Below, in pieces: positions 8,465 to 18,246 of a stretch of DNA of 64,000 nucleotides. The position numbers and the translations under genes are program-made. The stretch lies in the NCBI GenBank assembly GCA_039809865.1, contig JBDHVW010000023.1:1-64000 (forward strand), given 5' to 3'. The notes under the pieces were generated by a model that saw only the letters and a program-made list of their open reading frames with translations, did no database searches and was not told where the DNA came from. Numbering within the stretch: position 1 is the first letter of the stretch; each line of letters opens with the position of its first letter. This stretch comes from QWHO01 sp039809865 (GTDB taxonomy: Bacteria; Vulcanimicrobiota; Xenobia; Xenobiales; QWHO01).

Positions 8465-9349
8465 TTAGCGGGTGATCCGCCAGACCCGGTGGGCTTTGTG
8501 GTTGCGGAAGTCCGGGGGGATCGTCCTCTCGGTGAGCTCCTGGGCGTCGCAGTAAGTTTGCAGCTTGAATTTCTGGTCGTTGGTGCTGAAATAGAGCTCT
8601 CCGCCGGGGGCCAGGCGGTCGACGCAGTCCTGGATGAGCTTGGTGTGGTGCTGCTCGATGTCGAAGTGCTCTTGCATCTTCTTGGAGTTCGAGAACGTGG
8701 GCGGGTCGCATACGATGAGGTCGAAGAGGCCATGCCGGCCGTCCACCCAGGTCAGGATGTCGGCGCGCTCCAGGCGATTCGTCTCGAGCGAGAGCCCGTT
8801 GAGCTCGAGGTTGCGCTGGGCCCACTCGAGGTAGGTGTTGGACAGGTCCACGCTCAAGGTCTCCCGCGCGCCCCCCGCGGCCGCGTAAACCGAGAAGCTG
8901 CCCGTGTAGCAGAACAGATTGAGGACCCGTTTCCCGGGCGAGAGGTCGCGGATCAGCGCCCGGGTCTGGCGGTGGTCGAGAAACAGCCCGGTGTCGTGGT
9001 AGTCGTGCAGGTTGACGAGAAACTTCAGGCCGCCCTCTTGCACGGGGAACTCGTGGCTCCGAAAGCCCTCGGCCTTGTACTGCCCCCCGGGCCGCCGGTC
9101 CTTGAGGAAGACCTCGGACGGCTCCAGGGCCTCCCGCACTTCTCCCGCCACCTCTTGCAGCCAGGCTTCGCGGTCGTCGGTGCGTTTTTGCGCGCACTGC
9201 ACCAGGGCCCTGCCCTCGTAGAAGTCCACCGTGACGGGCTCCTCGGGGATGTCGCGGTCATAGACGCGCCAGCACGTCACCCCTTCACGCTTCGCCCACT
9301 TGACCAGGTGCTTGTGATTCTTCCGGAGCCGATTGGCCAGCATTCCCAT
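8465..9349 (-). CDS. rlmK: 23S rRNA (guanine-N7)-methyltransferase, stand-alone RlmK domain
   Basis: 294 residues, collinear with the C-terminal (RlmK) half of the fused E. coli RlmKL protein. Family signatures are the opening LANRLRKNHKHLVKWA.REG, then HDYHDTGLFLDHRQTR, the SAM-binding motif LNLFCYTGSFSVYAA, SVDLSNTYLEWAQRNLELNG, and the catalytic-loop segment CDPPTFSNSKKM. E. coli RlmK makes m7G2069 in 23S rRNA. The N-terminal RlmL (THUMP plus m2G2445) half is absent, so this is the single-domain form. No strong Shine-Dalgarno; an ATG at 9343 is an equally possible start. Its 3' end runs into the hairpin repeat array. Confidence 0.85.
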   Translation of the reverse strand: MGMLANRLRKNHKHLVKWAKREGVTCWRVYDRDIPEEPVTVDFYEGRALVQCAQKRTDDREAWLQEVAGEVREALEPSEVFLKDRRPGGQYKAEGFRSHEFPVQEGGLKFLVNLHDYHDTGLFLDHRQTRALIRDLSPGKRVLNLFCYTGSFSVYAAAGGARETLSVDLSNTYLEWAQRNLELNGLSLETNRLERADILTWVDGRHGLFDLIVCDPPTFSNSKKMQEHFDIEQHHTKLIQDCVDRLAPGGELYFSTNDQKFKLQTYCDAQELTERTIPPDFRNHKAHRVWRITR

Positions 9350-9713
9350 CCGCAGAGGGTGTGCTCACGCGAGGGGATAATCCTTCTCTTATGCCGCGCC
9401 GAACGGTTCAGCCACCTTTTTGGACGGAGAAACGGCCTCTGTCCGCTGCGACGGTGCTGTATTGGACGGAGGCAGCGCAAAACGGTCGCGCCTGGGCGAT
9501 AGGCAACCTGGGGGGGCCAGACGAGAGCATCGCGGCCGTCGCCGGCCAGGCGGTATAAGGTCAAAATACGGCCTCGTCGGGCCACGGCCATCAGTTGGCG
9601 GCTCGCACTCAGGGCCACGTCCGCGCGGGGGGCGCGCACCGGGAAGACGTAGCGACCGGTATCCACGCGCTGCCAGAGCGCGGAAACGGATTGGATTGCC
9701 GGCGGCCGGATTC
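9350..9713. other. intergenic stretch, possible decayed beta-propeller fragment
   Basis: No supported gene. On the minus strand the frame around 9490-9700 reads like one or two blades of a beta-propeller (VALSASRQLMAVARRG then ILTLYRLAG), and a neighbouring frame upstream reads FGWFGFSEERLVIHESG. This would fit a frameshifted, truncated remnant. There is no good start, and the frame runs into the rlmK 5' end, so it is recorded only as a possibility. Confidence 0.3.
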
Positions 9714-9996
9714 GTGGATCACGAGGCGCTCTTCGCTAAAACCAAACCAACCGAATGCGGCGCCCCGCTGGTTGGCTTCGCCGAGGAATGGCGCCAGGAC
9801 TTGCCGTTCCCCGCGCAGCTCGCGATCATGCGCACGGCCACGCACGACCTGAGCGCCGAGCTGAAGCCCGAGGATTTGCCGAAAATTGCCCGCACCGCCC
9901 TGGACGCAGCTCCCCCGGAGCATCGCCAGGCCGTGCTGGACGCCCTCTGCCACGCGGTCGGCGACGAGGACTTCGCCGCCGACCTGCGGAGCAAGC

Positions 9997-10013
<17 letters not shown>
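9714..10013 (+). CDS. small helical orphan protein, 99 aa
   Basis: A GTG start gives a 99-residue acidic, all-helical protein beginning MDHEALFAKTKPTECGAP and ending FAADLRSKLSSAA. Residues 40-95 have a regular amphipathic pattern (ELKPEDLPKIARTALDAAPPEH). No family recognised, no signal peptide, weak ribosome binding site. Its end overlaps by 17 nt the 3' end of the PLP-enzyme gene on the opposite strand. The helical regularity and codon use support coding, but upstream codons in the same frame look non-coding, so the start is uncertain. Confidence 0.45.
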
Positions 10014-11469
<1,456 letters not shown>

Positions 11470-11541
11470 GGGCCGGACTTTCGAGGCGCCAGGGGGAAAG
11501 CCCCTCTCTTGGGGACGGGAGATGGGAGACAGGAGATGGGA

Positions 11542-12147
11542 GTGGAGTTTCTGTGGAATGGCCCGAGTAAGGGGGCCAGGCTGATCCTGGCGCACGGCTC
11601 GGGGGCTCCGATGGACTCGCCCTTTTTGACGAGCCTGGCCGAAGGCCTGGCCGGCAAAGGTTTACGGGTGGGGCGGTTCGAGTTCCCCTACATGCAGAAG
11701 CGCCGGGAGACGGGGGGCAAGCGACCCCCGGACACGCGCGAGAAGCTGCTGGCCTCGTGGCGGGAGGCGTTCGCCAGCGTCAAGGGCCCGGTGGTGATGG
11801 CGGGCAAGTCGCTGGGAGGCCGGATCGCCAGCTACCTGGCCGACGAGCTGGGAGCGCGGGCGCTGGTCGCCTACGGCTATCCGTATCACCCCCCGGGGCG
11901 ACCGGACCAGCTGCGCATCGAGCACCTGGCCAACCTGAAAACGCCGGCGCTCTTCCTGCAGGGCACCCGCGACGTGTTCGGCTCGCCGGAGGAGATCGAG
12001 AGCTACCCCCTCGCGCCGAGCATCCGGCTCGACTGGATCCCGGATGGCGACCACGGCTACGTTCCGCGCAAATCCTCGGGCCGCACCGAGGCCGACAATC
12101 TGGCACTGGCAGTGGACAAAACGCTGGACTTTCTGCTACAGTGTTAA
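11542..12147 (+). CDS. small alpha/beta hydrolase, TEX30/KANSL3-like family
   Basis: 201 residues. AGGAG at 11531-11535 lies 6 nt before this GTG but abuts an ATG at 11536, so the GTG is taken as the start. Features are an oxyanion segment LILAHGSGAPMDSPF, a nucleophile elbow AGKSLGGRIASYL (GxSxG with Ser about 84), the acid in QGTRDVFGSPEE, and the catalytic His in DGDHGY. This order and length match the compact TEX30/KANSL3-type hydrolase family, whose substrates are largely unknown. Cytoplasmic. Its stop lies 25 bp before the ATG of the following lipoprotein gene. Confidence 0.8.
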   Translation: MEFLWNGPSKGARLILAHGSGAPMDSPFLTSLAEGLAGKGLRVGRFEFPYMQKRRETGGKRPPDTREKLLASWREAFASVKGPVVMAGKSLGGRIASYLADELGARALVAYGYPYHPPGRPDQLRIEHLANLKTPALFLQGTRDVFGSPEEIESYPLAPSIRLDWIPDGDHGYVPRKSSGRTEADNLALAVDKTLDFLLQC

Positions 12148-12172
12148 ATATACACTAACAGGGGAGGGCAAG

Positions 12173-12766
12173 ATGATACGCTGGATGTTGCTCCTGGGTC
12201 TGCTGCTGGTGGGGTGCGGGATGGGTCCGACGACCTACCCGGGTGATAGGGTCGAGGAGCGTGCCTGCCGCTGGTGCGGCGGGACGGGGGAGGCGGGCCA
12301 GATGCAGGAGGGCGGTCCCGTTTCGGACGGGCCCTGCCCGGGTTGTCGCGGCGCCAAGAAGCTGAAGGTCGTCGTTCCGGGTCCCAACCATCCCGCGGTC
12401 GTCAAGGGAACGGTGCGTGACCTCGCTGCGCTGGGTGACATCGCCGGCAACCCGGACGCGATCGCCTTGATGACGATGCAGGAAGGACAGAATCCCGGGC
12501 CGGTCACGGGTGCGGTTCCCAACGCCACCGTGGTCTTCGAGGGAAGCGACAAAGTCACTTACGCCGTGCCGGCCACGGGCCGCATCAAGACGATGCTCAA
12601 ACCGGGACATTATAAGGTTACGATCACCGCGCCGGGCTTCGCGGAGGGCCATCAGGAGATCGACGTGGCCCAGCGCCGCGAGCCCATCTGGAGCGAGAGA
12701 GCGCGCCTGGTCACCGAGGAGCAGGAGGCGGACACGACCTACGTCGACTTTACCCTCCGCCGCTAG
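12173..12766 (+). CDS. lipoprotein with DnaJ-like CxxC knuckle and carboxypeptidase-regulatory-like domain
   Basis: 197 residues, with GGGGAGGG about 5 nt before the ATG. Signal peptide MIRWMLLLGLLLVGC with lipobox LVGC. Directly after the linker come CRWCGGTGE and CPGCRGAKK, which resemble one zinc-binding CxxCxGxG pair of the DnaJ cysteine-rich region, here on an exported lipoprotein. Residues of about 75-195 form a beta-sandwich like the carboxypeptidase regulatory/transthyretin type (VVFEGSDKVTYAVPATGRI then LKPGHYKVTITAPGF). Function unknown. A short inverted repeat AGTGT-N7-ACACT (12140-12156) lies just upstream. The 3' end overlaps the opposite gene by 17 nt. Confidence 0.7.
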   Translation: MIRWMLLLGLLLVGCGMGPTTYPGDRVEERACRWCGGTGEAGQMQEGGPVSDGPCPGCRGAKKLKVVVPGPNHPAVVKGTVRDLAALGDIAGNPDAIALMTMQEGQNPGPVTGAVPNATVVFEGSDKVTYAVPATGRIKTMLKPGHYKVTITAPGFAEGHQEIDVAQRREPIWSERARLVTEEQEADTTYVDFTLRR

Positions 12767-13367
12767 CCCGGGGCCACCACGGGAAGTGGAGGCCTTCTTT
12801 TTGAGCGCGCCCGGCGTCCGTCTCGAAGACCGAGAGCTTGTGGATGCACTCGCTGTTGAACCCGCACTGGCGTCCGGCGCGGACCGTCTCGAAGATGAGG
12901 CCGGGATAGTAAAACGGCCCCGTGACGAGGCTCTGGATCGCGTGCTGGTTCTCGTGGTCCATCACGCGGTCGCTCAGCTTGCGCGAGGCGAATCCGATGG
13001 GGCCGGGCGTGAACGCGGTCGTATCGCCCAGGAAGTTCTTGCCGATCCAGCGGCCCAGGCCTTGCGTGTTCTCGTAGAGAGCAAAGCCGTATTTGCCGGT
13101 GCGTCGCTCGCCGGTGCTGCCGAACGAGATGGCCAGGGCCACGGTGTTCTGCACGATCGTGGTGGGATTGACGCAGGTCACGGCCACGGCCAGGGCGATG
13201 TCTTTCGTCTTGTCGACGGCGTAGCTCAACACTTTGTCCTGCGTGGAGCGCAGGTCGGGAAGGGGGTCCGAGCGCCAGGTCTGGTCCACCTCGTCCGAAG
13301 TGGGGGCCGGCCTGACGTTGGGCACGAAGCCGCGGGGCATAGCGGGGGCAAGGCTCTGTATTTGCAT
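12750..13367 (-). CDS. orphan protein with HExxH motif (DHENQHAIQS)
   Basis: 205 residues starting MQIQSLAPAMPRG, a terminal hexapeptide pattern shared with several proteins of the window, followed by a Pro-rich linker and no signal peptide. One hydrophobic stretch (IALAVAVTCVNPTTIVQNTVALAISFG) lies around residues 52-80. The centre carries MDHENQHAIQSLVTGPFYYPG, a HExxH-type zinc-protease pattern with the Q-S-x(3)-G-x-x-Y continuation seen in some membrane-linked metallopeptidase-like families. FETDAGRA downstream could supply a third ligand. Whether it is an active peptidase is not known. Convergent with the lipoprotein gene. Confidence 0.6.
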   Translation of the reverse strand: MQIQSLAPAMPRGFVPNVRPAPTSDEVDQTWRSDPLPDLRSTQDKVLSYAVDKTKDIALAVAVTCVNPTTIVQNTVALAISFGSTGERRTGKYGFALYENTQGLGRWIGKNFLGDTTAFTPGPIGFASRKLSDRVMDHENQHAIQSLVTGPFYYPGLIFETVRAGRQCGFNSECIHKLSVFETDAGRAQKEGLHFPWWPRASGGG

Positions 13368-13437
13368 CGCAGGCACTCTAATCCGGGGCGAGGGCTCAGA
13401 GGTTAGCGTCAGATGAACTTTCCCACCAGCAGCGACG

Positions 13438-14295
13438 TCAGGTGCGGTCCTCGGGTTGGCAGGTGGGGCACCAGTAAGTGACGCGGGCCTCCGGGCCCCA
13501 GATGCGGCGTTGGATCTTCTCGCCGCAGAGCGCGCAGGGGCGGGACCCCATCCCGTAGACCCAGTGGATGGCCTGGCCGGGTCGCCGCGGCTCTGAGCGC
13601 CGATCCCACGTCGTGGTGCGATCCCAGCCGCCCATGTTGGCCAACAGCGAGTCGCGTCCACGCGCCAGGAGGCTGCGCAGTCTCTCGTAGCCGATCTGCC
13701 CGATGGGCGTCCAGGGATACCAGCCCTGGTGCGGCTCGTAGAACCTGCCCTGGAGCGCGTTGTCCGGGTAAGCGCCCTGAAAGCAGAGCTCGCTCTTGTA
13801 CACGTTGCCCAGCCCGGCGGCCACTCGCTGGTCCAGGATGACCTCGGCCAGGGCCCTTTGCGGGTCCCGCATGCCCCGCACGGCGGCCTCGTCGAGGTCG
13901 GGCTCGGGGGCGAGCAGGTCGGGGCCCAGCGCCGTGATGGGCTCGAACAGGGGCAGCTCCCGGGCCCGAAAGACGTCCGCGTTCTTGGGCGTGAAGCACA
14001 CGAAGACGTGCTGGTCGGTGTGCAGCTCCACGCGCGCATCGATCGCGGGCGCCTTCCACTTCTCGCCGGGCGCGTACGAGTGCCAGCTTCCGTTCATCCC
14101 GAGGTGGACGCGCAGCATCATGTCGTCCAGAGTGATGAGGAAGTTCTTCCCCACGGCCCGCAGCTCTTTGACCACCGAGCCCGCGAGTCGCTCCGACCCC
14201 ACCGTGGTCTGCACCCGCACCTTGCGCAGGGTCTGCCCCACCAGCAGCGGCCGCATCACATTGGCCACCTTATGCACCGTATCGCCCTCAGGCAT
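13438..14295 (-). CDS. nei: Fpg/Nei-family DNA glycosylase (endonuclease VIII-like)
   Basis: 285 residues. The mature N-terminus PEGDT is the Nei signature (catalytic Pro and Glu used for beta,delta-elimination). The H2TH segment reads DQRVAAGLGNVYKSELCF, and the C-terminal zinc finger is CALC-x(17)-CPTC with an Arg-rich hairpin between. The enzyme excises oxidised pyrimidines in base-excision repair. Length is slightly above the 263 residues of E. coli Nei because of a loop around residue 230. The gene stands alone, downstream of the subtilase terminator on the same strand. Confidence 0.85.
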   Translation of the reverse strand: MPEGDTVHKVANVMRPLLVGQTLRKVRVQTTVGSERLAGSVVKELRAVGKNFLITLDDMMLRVHLGMNGSWHSYAPGEKWKAPAIDARVELHTDQHVFVCFTPKNADVFRARELPLFEPITALGPDLLAPEPDLDEAAVRGMRDPQRALAEVILDQRVAAGLGNVYKSELCFQGAYPDNALQGRFYEPHQGWYPWTPIGQIGYERLRSLLARGRDSLLANMGGWDRTTTWDRRSEPRRPGQAIHWVYGMGSRPCALCGEKIQRRIWGPEARVTYWCPTCQPEDRT

Positions 14296-14360
14296 CCCCA
14301 GTGCTTGGATGACCGCACCCGCCCGCCCTTTGTTCCGCCTGGCCGACGTCGCAAGAACGC

Positions 14361-14391
14361 AAAAAGGCCTCCTCGCGCACGAGGAGGCCTT
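14361..14391 (-). terminator. strong intrinsic terminator
   Basis: A perfect 12-bp stem AAGGCCTCCTCG / CGAGGAGGCCTT with a 4-nt loop, followed on the minus strand by five or more T residues. It lies 19 bp past the subtilase stop and separates that gene from nei. Confidence 0.9.
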
Positions 14392-14409
14392 CCCAGACAG
14401 CAGTGAAGC

Positions 14410-16668
14410 TTACTGGCGCGAGCCGGCGATCACCATGTTGTCGAGGTAGAACCCGTCCTGGGTCTGGCTCGAGTCGCTGTTCAGGCGGAAGCGCAGCTGC
14501 AGGTTCGGTTCGCCGTCGAACTTCGAGATGTCGACCGCCTGCGAGCTCCAGTCACCGCTGCCGGTGAAGCTCTTGAGTTGCTCCCAGCTCTGGCCGTCCG
14601 CCGAGCCCTCGACGAACACGTTGTCGTAGCGGCGCTCGAGGTCGTGCTTTTCGTCGAAGATGAGCGTCGCGCCGGCGAAGCCGGACAGGTTGATCGGCTT
14701 GGTGGTCAACGCGGTGTTGGCCTTGTCCGAGTAGTTGCCGTTGGGGCTGTCGGTCCAGACCTTACCGCGACCGGCCACGTCCACCTGGCCCCAGGTGCCT
14801 TCGGGAGTGAAGTTGTCCGGGGCGCCGTCCATGTTGTCCTCGAAGGCCAGCTGGGCGGCCGGAATGGTCACGCTGCCGGTGCGCATCTCGGAGGTGTTGC
14901 CCACGTTGTCCTTCACCTTGAGGGCGAAGTACTTGGTGCGCTCACTGCCGCTCGGGATGACCGAGATGCTGGCCTGCTCCAGGGTGCCGGTAGCGCTCGG
15001 CTTGGCGGTGGCGACCAGCGAGGCCTCGCTGAACGAGACGCTGCTGTCGTCGGCCTGGCCGTCCACGATGGGCTTGTCGGACACGCGCAGCTCGTAGGAG
15101 CCCGCCTTGCCGCACCAGCCGTCGTCGCCGGTGGCGGTCCACTGGATGGTGGCGCCGTTGGCCTGGGCCGAGATGGCCTTCAGGTCGTTGGGGGCGGCCG
15201 GAGCGACCGAGTCGTTCTCCAGAGCGTTGGCCGCGTTCAGGCGGCCGCCGCTCAGCACTTTGCCGTCGAGCTGGGCCAGCTTGTCCGAGCCGTTCATCAG
15301 GCGGGCTTTGATCTCTTCGTTGGTGGCATTGGGATAGGCGGCCGCGATCAGGCCGGCCACGCCGGTGACGTGCGGGGTGGCCATCGAGGTGCCGCTCATC
15401 GAGTCGTAGCTTCCCTTGGAAATGGGCACCGTCGAGAAGATGTCCACGCCGGGCGCGGCGATGTCCACCGTCTGGGCGCCGTAGCACGAGAAGTCGGCCA
15501 ACTGGTCGTTGCGGTCCGTGGCGGCTACCGACACGTTGTTGGGCATGTCGTAGTTGGACGGATAGTGCGGGCTGGCGTCGTTGTCGGAGCCGGAGTTGCC
15601 GGCCGCCATGATGTGCAGGGCCGGGCTGTTCGTGAAGGCATCGGCAATGGCCTGATTGTACTGGCCGCCGCCCCAGCTGTTGCTGGTGATGCGCGCGCCC
15701 ATCTGGGTGGCGTAGTTGATGCCGCGGATGATGGCGGCCGCATCGGTCGACCCGCTGTCGGAGAAGATCTTGATCGGCATGATCGTGGCCTGCCAGTTCA
15801 CGCCGACCACGCCCTGCCCGTTGTTGCCGTCGGCGGCGATGGTGCCGGCCACGTGGCTGCCGTGGGAGTGGCCGTCCATCGGGTCGCCCGTGTTGGCCAG
15901 CGCGTTGTAGCCGTGCACGTCGTCGATCACGCCGTTGCCGTCGTTGTCGATGCCGTCTCCGGGGATCTCGCCGGGGTTGGTCCAGATGTTGTTCTTGAGG
16001 TCGGGGTGATTGTAGTCCGCACCCGTGTCGATGGTGGCGATCAACGGACCGCCGTTGGCGACCTTGGCGCCCGTGCTGACCGTCCAGGCCTCGGGAGCGT
16101 CGATGTCGGCGTCAGCCGTGCCGCTGTCCTGACCGGAGTTGTTCAGGCCCCACAGGCGGCTGTCGAGGTCGTTGGGAAGATTGACGTTCTCGTCCTTCGT
16201 GCCGGCTTTGCCGCCCTGAAGCGTGTAGGTGTGGTTGGGCACCACGTAGGCCACGCGCTCGTCCTTGGCCATCGCGGCCATCGCCTCGGCGGTGGACATC
16301 CCGGCCGGCAGCTGGAGCTGCACCAGCTCGCTGCCGTCGCCGCTCTTGAAGAGCGTGGGCAGGTTGAATTTGTGCAGGGTGGAGGCGCCGAAATCCTGGG
16401 CGAAGGCGTCGCTATCCATCAGGCCCGAGCCGCCCTTCAGCTTGACGAGGACCTGGCCCTCGACGTGAGCTCCAAGCTTGTCCTCGAGCGAGGCCGCTTC
16501 GACCGCCACGGCGGCTTTCATGGCAGCCAGGTCATTGCGCGACGGGAGGCCGCTGGCCTCCACACTGGCGCCGCGGCCATCGGCCGGGGGCGCGCTCGAG
16601 GCCGGAGCGGCGCTCTGGGGACGGCTCAGGCTGCTGAGACCGACCTGCTGCTGTACTGACGAAATCAT
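14410..16668 (-). CDS. S8 family subtilisin-like serine protease
   Basis: 752 residues, with GGGAGGA 5 nt before the ATG. The order is: Ala/Ser/Pro-rich N-terminus without any Sec signal (1-45); inhibitor-I9-like prodomain (about 68-152, with EGQVLVKLKGG and ERVAYVVPNHTYTL); catalytic domain with D214 (ATIDTGADYNH), H269 (HGSHVAGTIAA), oxyanion N358 and S428 (SGTSMATPHVTG); Fn3-like domain (about 480-600); and a C-terminal jelly-roll of the immune-inhibitor/MAM type ending YLDNMVIAGSRQ. The substrate-binding architecture is typical of exported subtilases, yet the export signal is missing. The N-terminal SSLSRPQSAAPASSAP is closely matched in the FtsH-like protein at 55661. Monocistronic with its own terminator. 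Confidence 0.9.
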   Translation of the reverse strand: MISSVQQQVGLSSLSRPQSAAPASSAPPADGRGASVEASGLPSRNDLAAMKAAVAVEAASLEDKLGAHVEGQVLVKLKGGSGLMDSDAFAQDFGASTLHKFNLPTLFKSGDGSELVQLQLPAGMSTAEAMAAMAKDERVAYVVPNHTYTLQGGKAGTKDENVNLPNDLDSRLWGLNNSGQDSGTADADIDAPEAWTVSTGAKVANGGPLIATIDTGADYNHPDLKNNIWTNPGEIPGDGIDNDGNGVIDDVHGYNALANTGDPMDGHSHGSHVAGTIAADGNNGQGVVGVNWQATIMPIKIFSDSGSTDAAAIIRGINYATQMGARITSNSWGGGQYNQAIADAFTNSPALHIMAAGNSGSDNDASPHYPSNYDMPNNVSVAATDRNDQLADFSCYGAQTVDIAAPGVDIFSTVPISKGSYDSMSGTSMATPHVTGVAGLIAAAYPNATNEEIKARLMNGSDKLAQLDGKVLSGGRLNAANALENDSVAPAAPNDLKAISAQANGATIQWTATGDDGWCGKAGSYELRVSDKPIVDGQADDSSVSFSEASLVATAKPSATGTLEQASISVIPSGSERTKYFALKVKDNVGNTSEMRTGSVTIPAAQLAFEDNMDGAPDNFTPEGTWGQVDVAGRGKVWTDSPNGNYSDKANTALTTKPINLSGFAGATLIFDEKHDLERRYDNVFVEGSADGQSWEQLKSFTGSGDWSSQAVDISKFDGEPNLQLRFRLNSDSSQTQDGFYLDNMVIAGSRQ

Positions 16669-16756
16669 GGAAGTCCTCCCGCGTGTTTAAATCTGGCGGT
16701 ATCCTAACCGCTCGGGAGGATCGGGTCGTAACAGACTTATGAACTTTAAGCTTTCT

Positions 16757-18205
16757 TTAAGTGTGTACCATGCGCAGGGCGCGCTTGCGGACGAGGTAAG
16801 AGAATCCCGCCACCACGGCGATGAGGAGCAGGTTCTCGACCAATCCGCCCAGGAAGCTGCAGGCGCCCAGCATCAGCAGCATCAGGCCCGCGTAACCGAG
16901 CGCGAAGGAGCCGGCCTGGGCCCGGCTGCGAGCCGTCGTGGAGGCCAACACGCCCAGATAGGCCGCGGCGTAGCAGGCGCCCAGCAGCCAGCAGTAGGCC
17001 GGCACAATGGCCAGCGGCGCCAGCGAGCCGAGCTCGAGGCTGACCACCGCCGAGTAGAGCACCAGCAGCAGCAGCTCGCTGACGCGGTAGCGCCATCCAA
17101 AGGAGGCCCAGCCGTCGACGAACTCCTCGGCCGTCATCTGGGTCAGGGCCAGCGATTCGAGCGTGCGGCGCTCGCGCTCCTCGACCAGCGAGGTCGAGAC
17201 GCTCATCGAAGCCATCAGGGGCTGCACCACGAAGAGCGCCGGGAAGGCGTACCAGGCGATCTCCAGGATATGCTGGGGGAGGAAGAACGCCAGGAGCGCC
17301 AGAGTGAGGAAAAACAGGCCGTGGTGGTAGAGGAACACGGTGAAAACCCCGCCCCCGGCCAGCTTGCGGGCCAGGCGAGCGCTTTCGCGCACCACGATAG
17401 GGTTCTCGTTGAAAGGCGTCTGGGAGCCGTTGCTGCTCGGTTTGCGCGCCCCCTCCGGGATGGCCGGCGTGGAGTCGCCGCGCATCAGCCACTCCACCGC
17501 CAGCTGGCGGCAAGCCATCACGAACGAGAGCACCGCCAGGCCCATCAGGCAGAGCCCGAAGTCACCCCGGCTGGCCAGTCCGTAGACACCCAGCAAGAGG
17601 GAGCTCATGCCGAAAGTCACCGCGACCGGCGAGTCCATGTCGATGCGGTCGCACACGGCGCAGAGCAGGAAGATGTTGCAGGAGACCAGGTTGATGGCCA
17701 GGCAGACCAGATACCAGACCGCGGGCACGATGACCAGCAAAGTGGGCTCGAGCCGGCCTCCCTGCTGTACGTGCAGGACCAGCAAGCCAAACACCGCCAG
17801 GCTGAGGAGAGCCGAGCTCCTGGTGGCGGCGCGCAGGGAGAACATCGTCACCGAGTCGATCCACTGCGAGGAGGGCATCTTGGTGGTCAGAATCTCGTCG
17901 AGGCTGCGGCCGAAGCGCAGCATGCCGATGATGGATGCATCCTGATAGGCGGAGAGGAACGGGTACACCAGCGTCACGATCGCGGCCGCGATCAACCACA
18001 GGTAAGCGCTGTGGGGGTAGAGGAAAGAAATTCCCGCGACGGCGGCGCTGGCCAGCACGGTGAGGAAGAGCGACCAGCTCCGGTATCGCCTGCGCGAAGG
18101 GCTGGACAACATCAAGGCCAGCGGTGGAGCTTCTTGCGCTTTCAAAGCGATCGCTTCAGGCACTCTGGGAAATTCGACCGATCGAGCCGAACGCCTTTCG
18201 GGCAT
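16757..18205 (-). CDS. multi-pass membrane protein, ABC-2-type permease-like
   Basis: About 482 residues with roughly ten to twelve hydrophobic segments. The segment SLVEERERRTLESLALTQMTAEEF resembles the cytoplasmic loop of ABC-2 exporters (E-R-E-x-G-T-L-E-x-L), so it may be the membrane part of an export system. No ATP-binding partner lies next to it. The start is uncertain: the frame is open further upstream only through a terminator hairpin and a TTG, so the ATG at 18205 is used here, and an ATG at 18112 directly before the first TM region is also credible. The 89 bp between its stop and the subtilase start hold the subtilase promoter. Confidence 0.6.
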   Translation of the reverse strand: MPERRSARSVEFPRVPEAIALKAQEAPPLALMLSSPSRRRYRSWSLFLTVLASAAVAGISFLYPHSAYLWLIAAAIVTLVYPFLSAYQDASIIGMLRFGRSLDEILTTKMPSSQWIDSVTMFSLRAATRSSALLSLAVFGLLVLHVQQGGRLEPTLLVIVPAVWYLVCLAINLVSCNIFLLCAVCDRIDMDSPVAVTFGMSSLLLGVYGLASRGDFGLCLMGLAVLSFVMACRQLAVEWLMRGDSTPAIPEGARKPSSNGSQTPFNENPIVVRESARLARKLAGGGVFTVFLYHHGLFFLTLALLAFFLPQHILEIAWYAFPALFVVQPLMASMSVSTSLVEERERRTLESLALTQMTAEEFVDGWASFGWRYRVSELLLLVLYSAVVSLELGSLAPLAIVPAYCWLLGACYAAAYLGVLASTTARSRAQAGSFALGYAGLMLLMLGACSFLGGLVENLLLIAVVAGFSYLVRKRALRMVHT

Positions 18206-18206
18206 G

Positions 18207-18230
18207 AAAAAACCGCCCCTCGCGAGGCGG
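18207..18230 (-). terminator. intrinsic terminator
   Basis: A GC-rich imperfect hairpin (CCGCC..GGCGG on the plus strand, 18213-18230) flanked by AAAAAA, which reads as a T-run on the minus strand. It lies 17 bp past the stop of the small secreted protein gene and would terminate its transcript just before the membrane-protein gene. Confidence 0.65.
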
Positions 18231-18246
18231 ATTTTCAATCGGGGCG

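Noticed and set aside
8006..9502. 498-codon plus-strand frame through the repeat array into rlmK antisense
   Set aside because: Two or three repeat units happen to lack stops, and the rest is antisense to rlmK. The frame shifts between repeat copies and has no ribosome site.
12140..12156. AGTGT-N7-ACACT dyad before the lipoprotein, compared with the malQ palindrome
   Set aside because: Half-sites look alike but spacing differs (7 versus 2 nt) and this one overlaps a stop codon and ribosome site; not enough to claim a shared operator.
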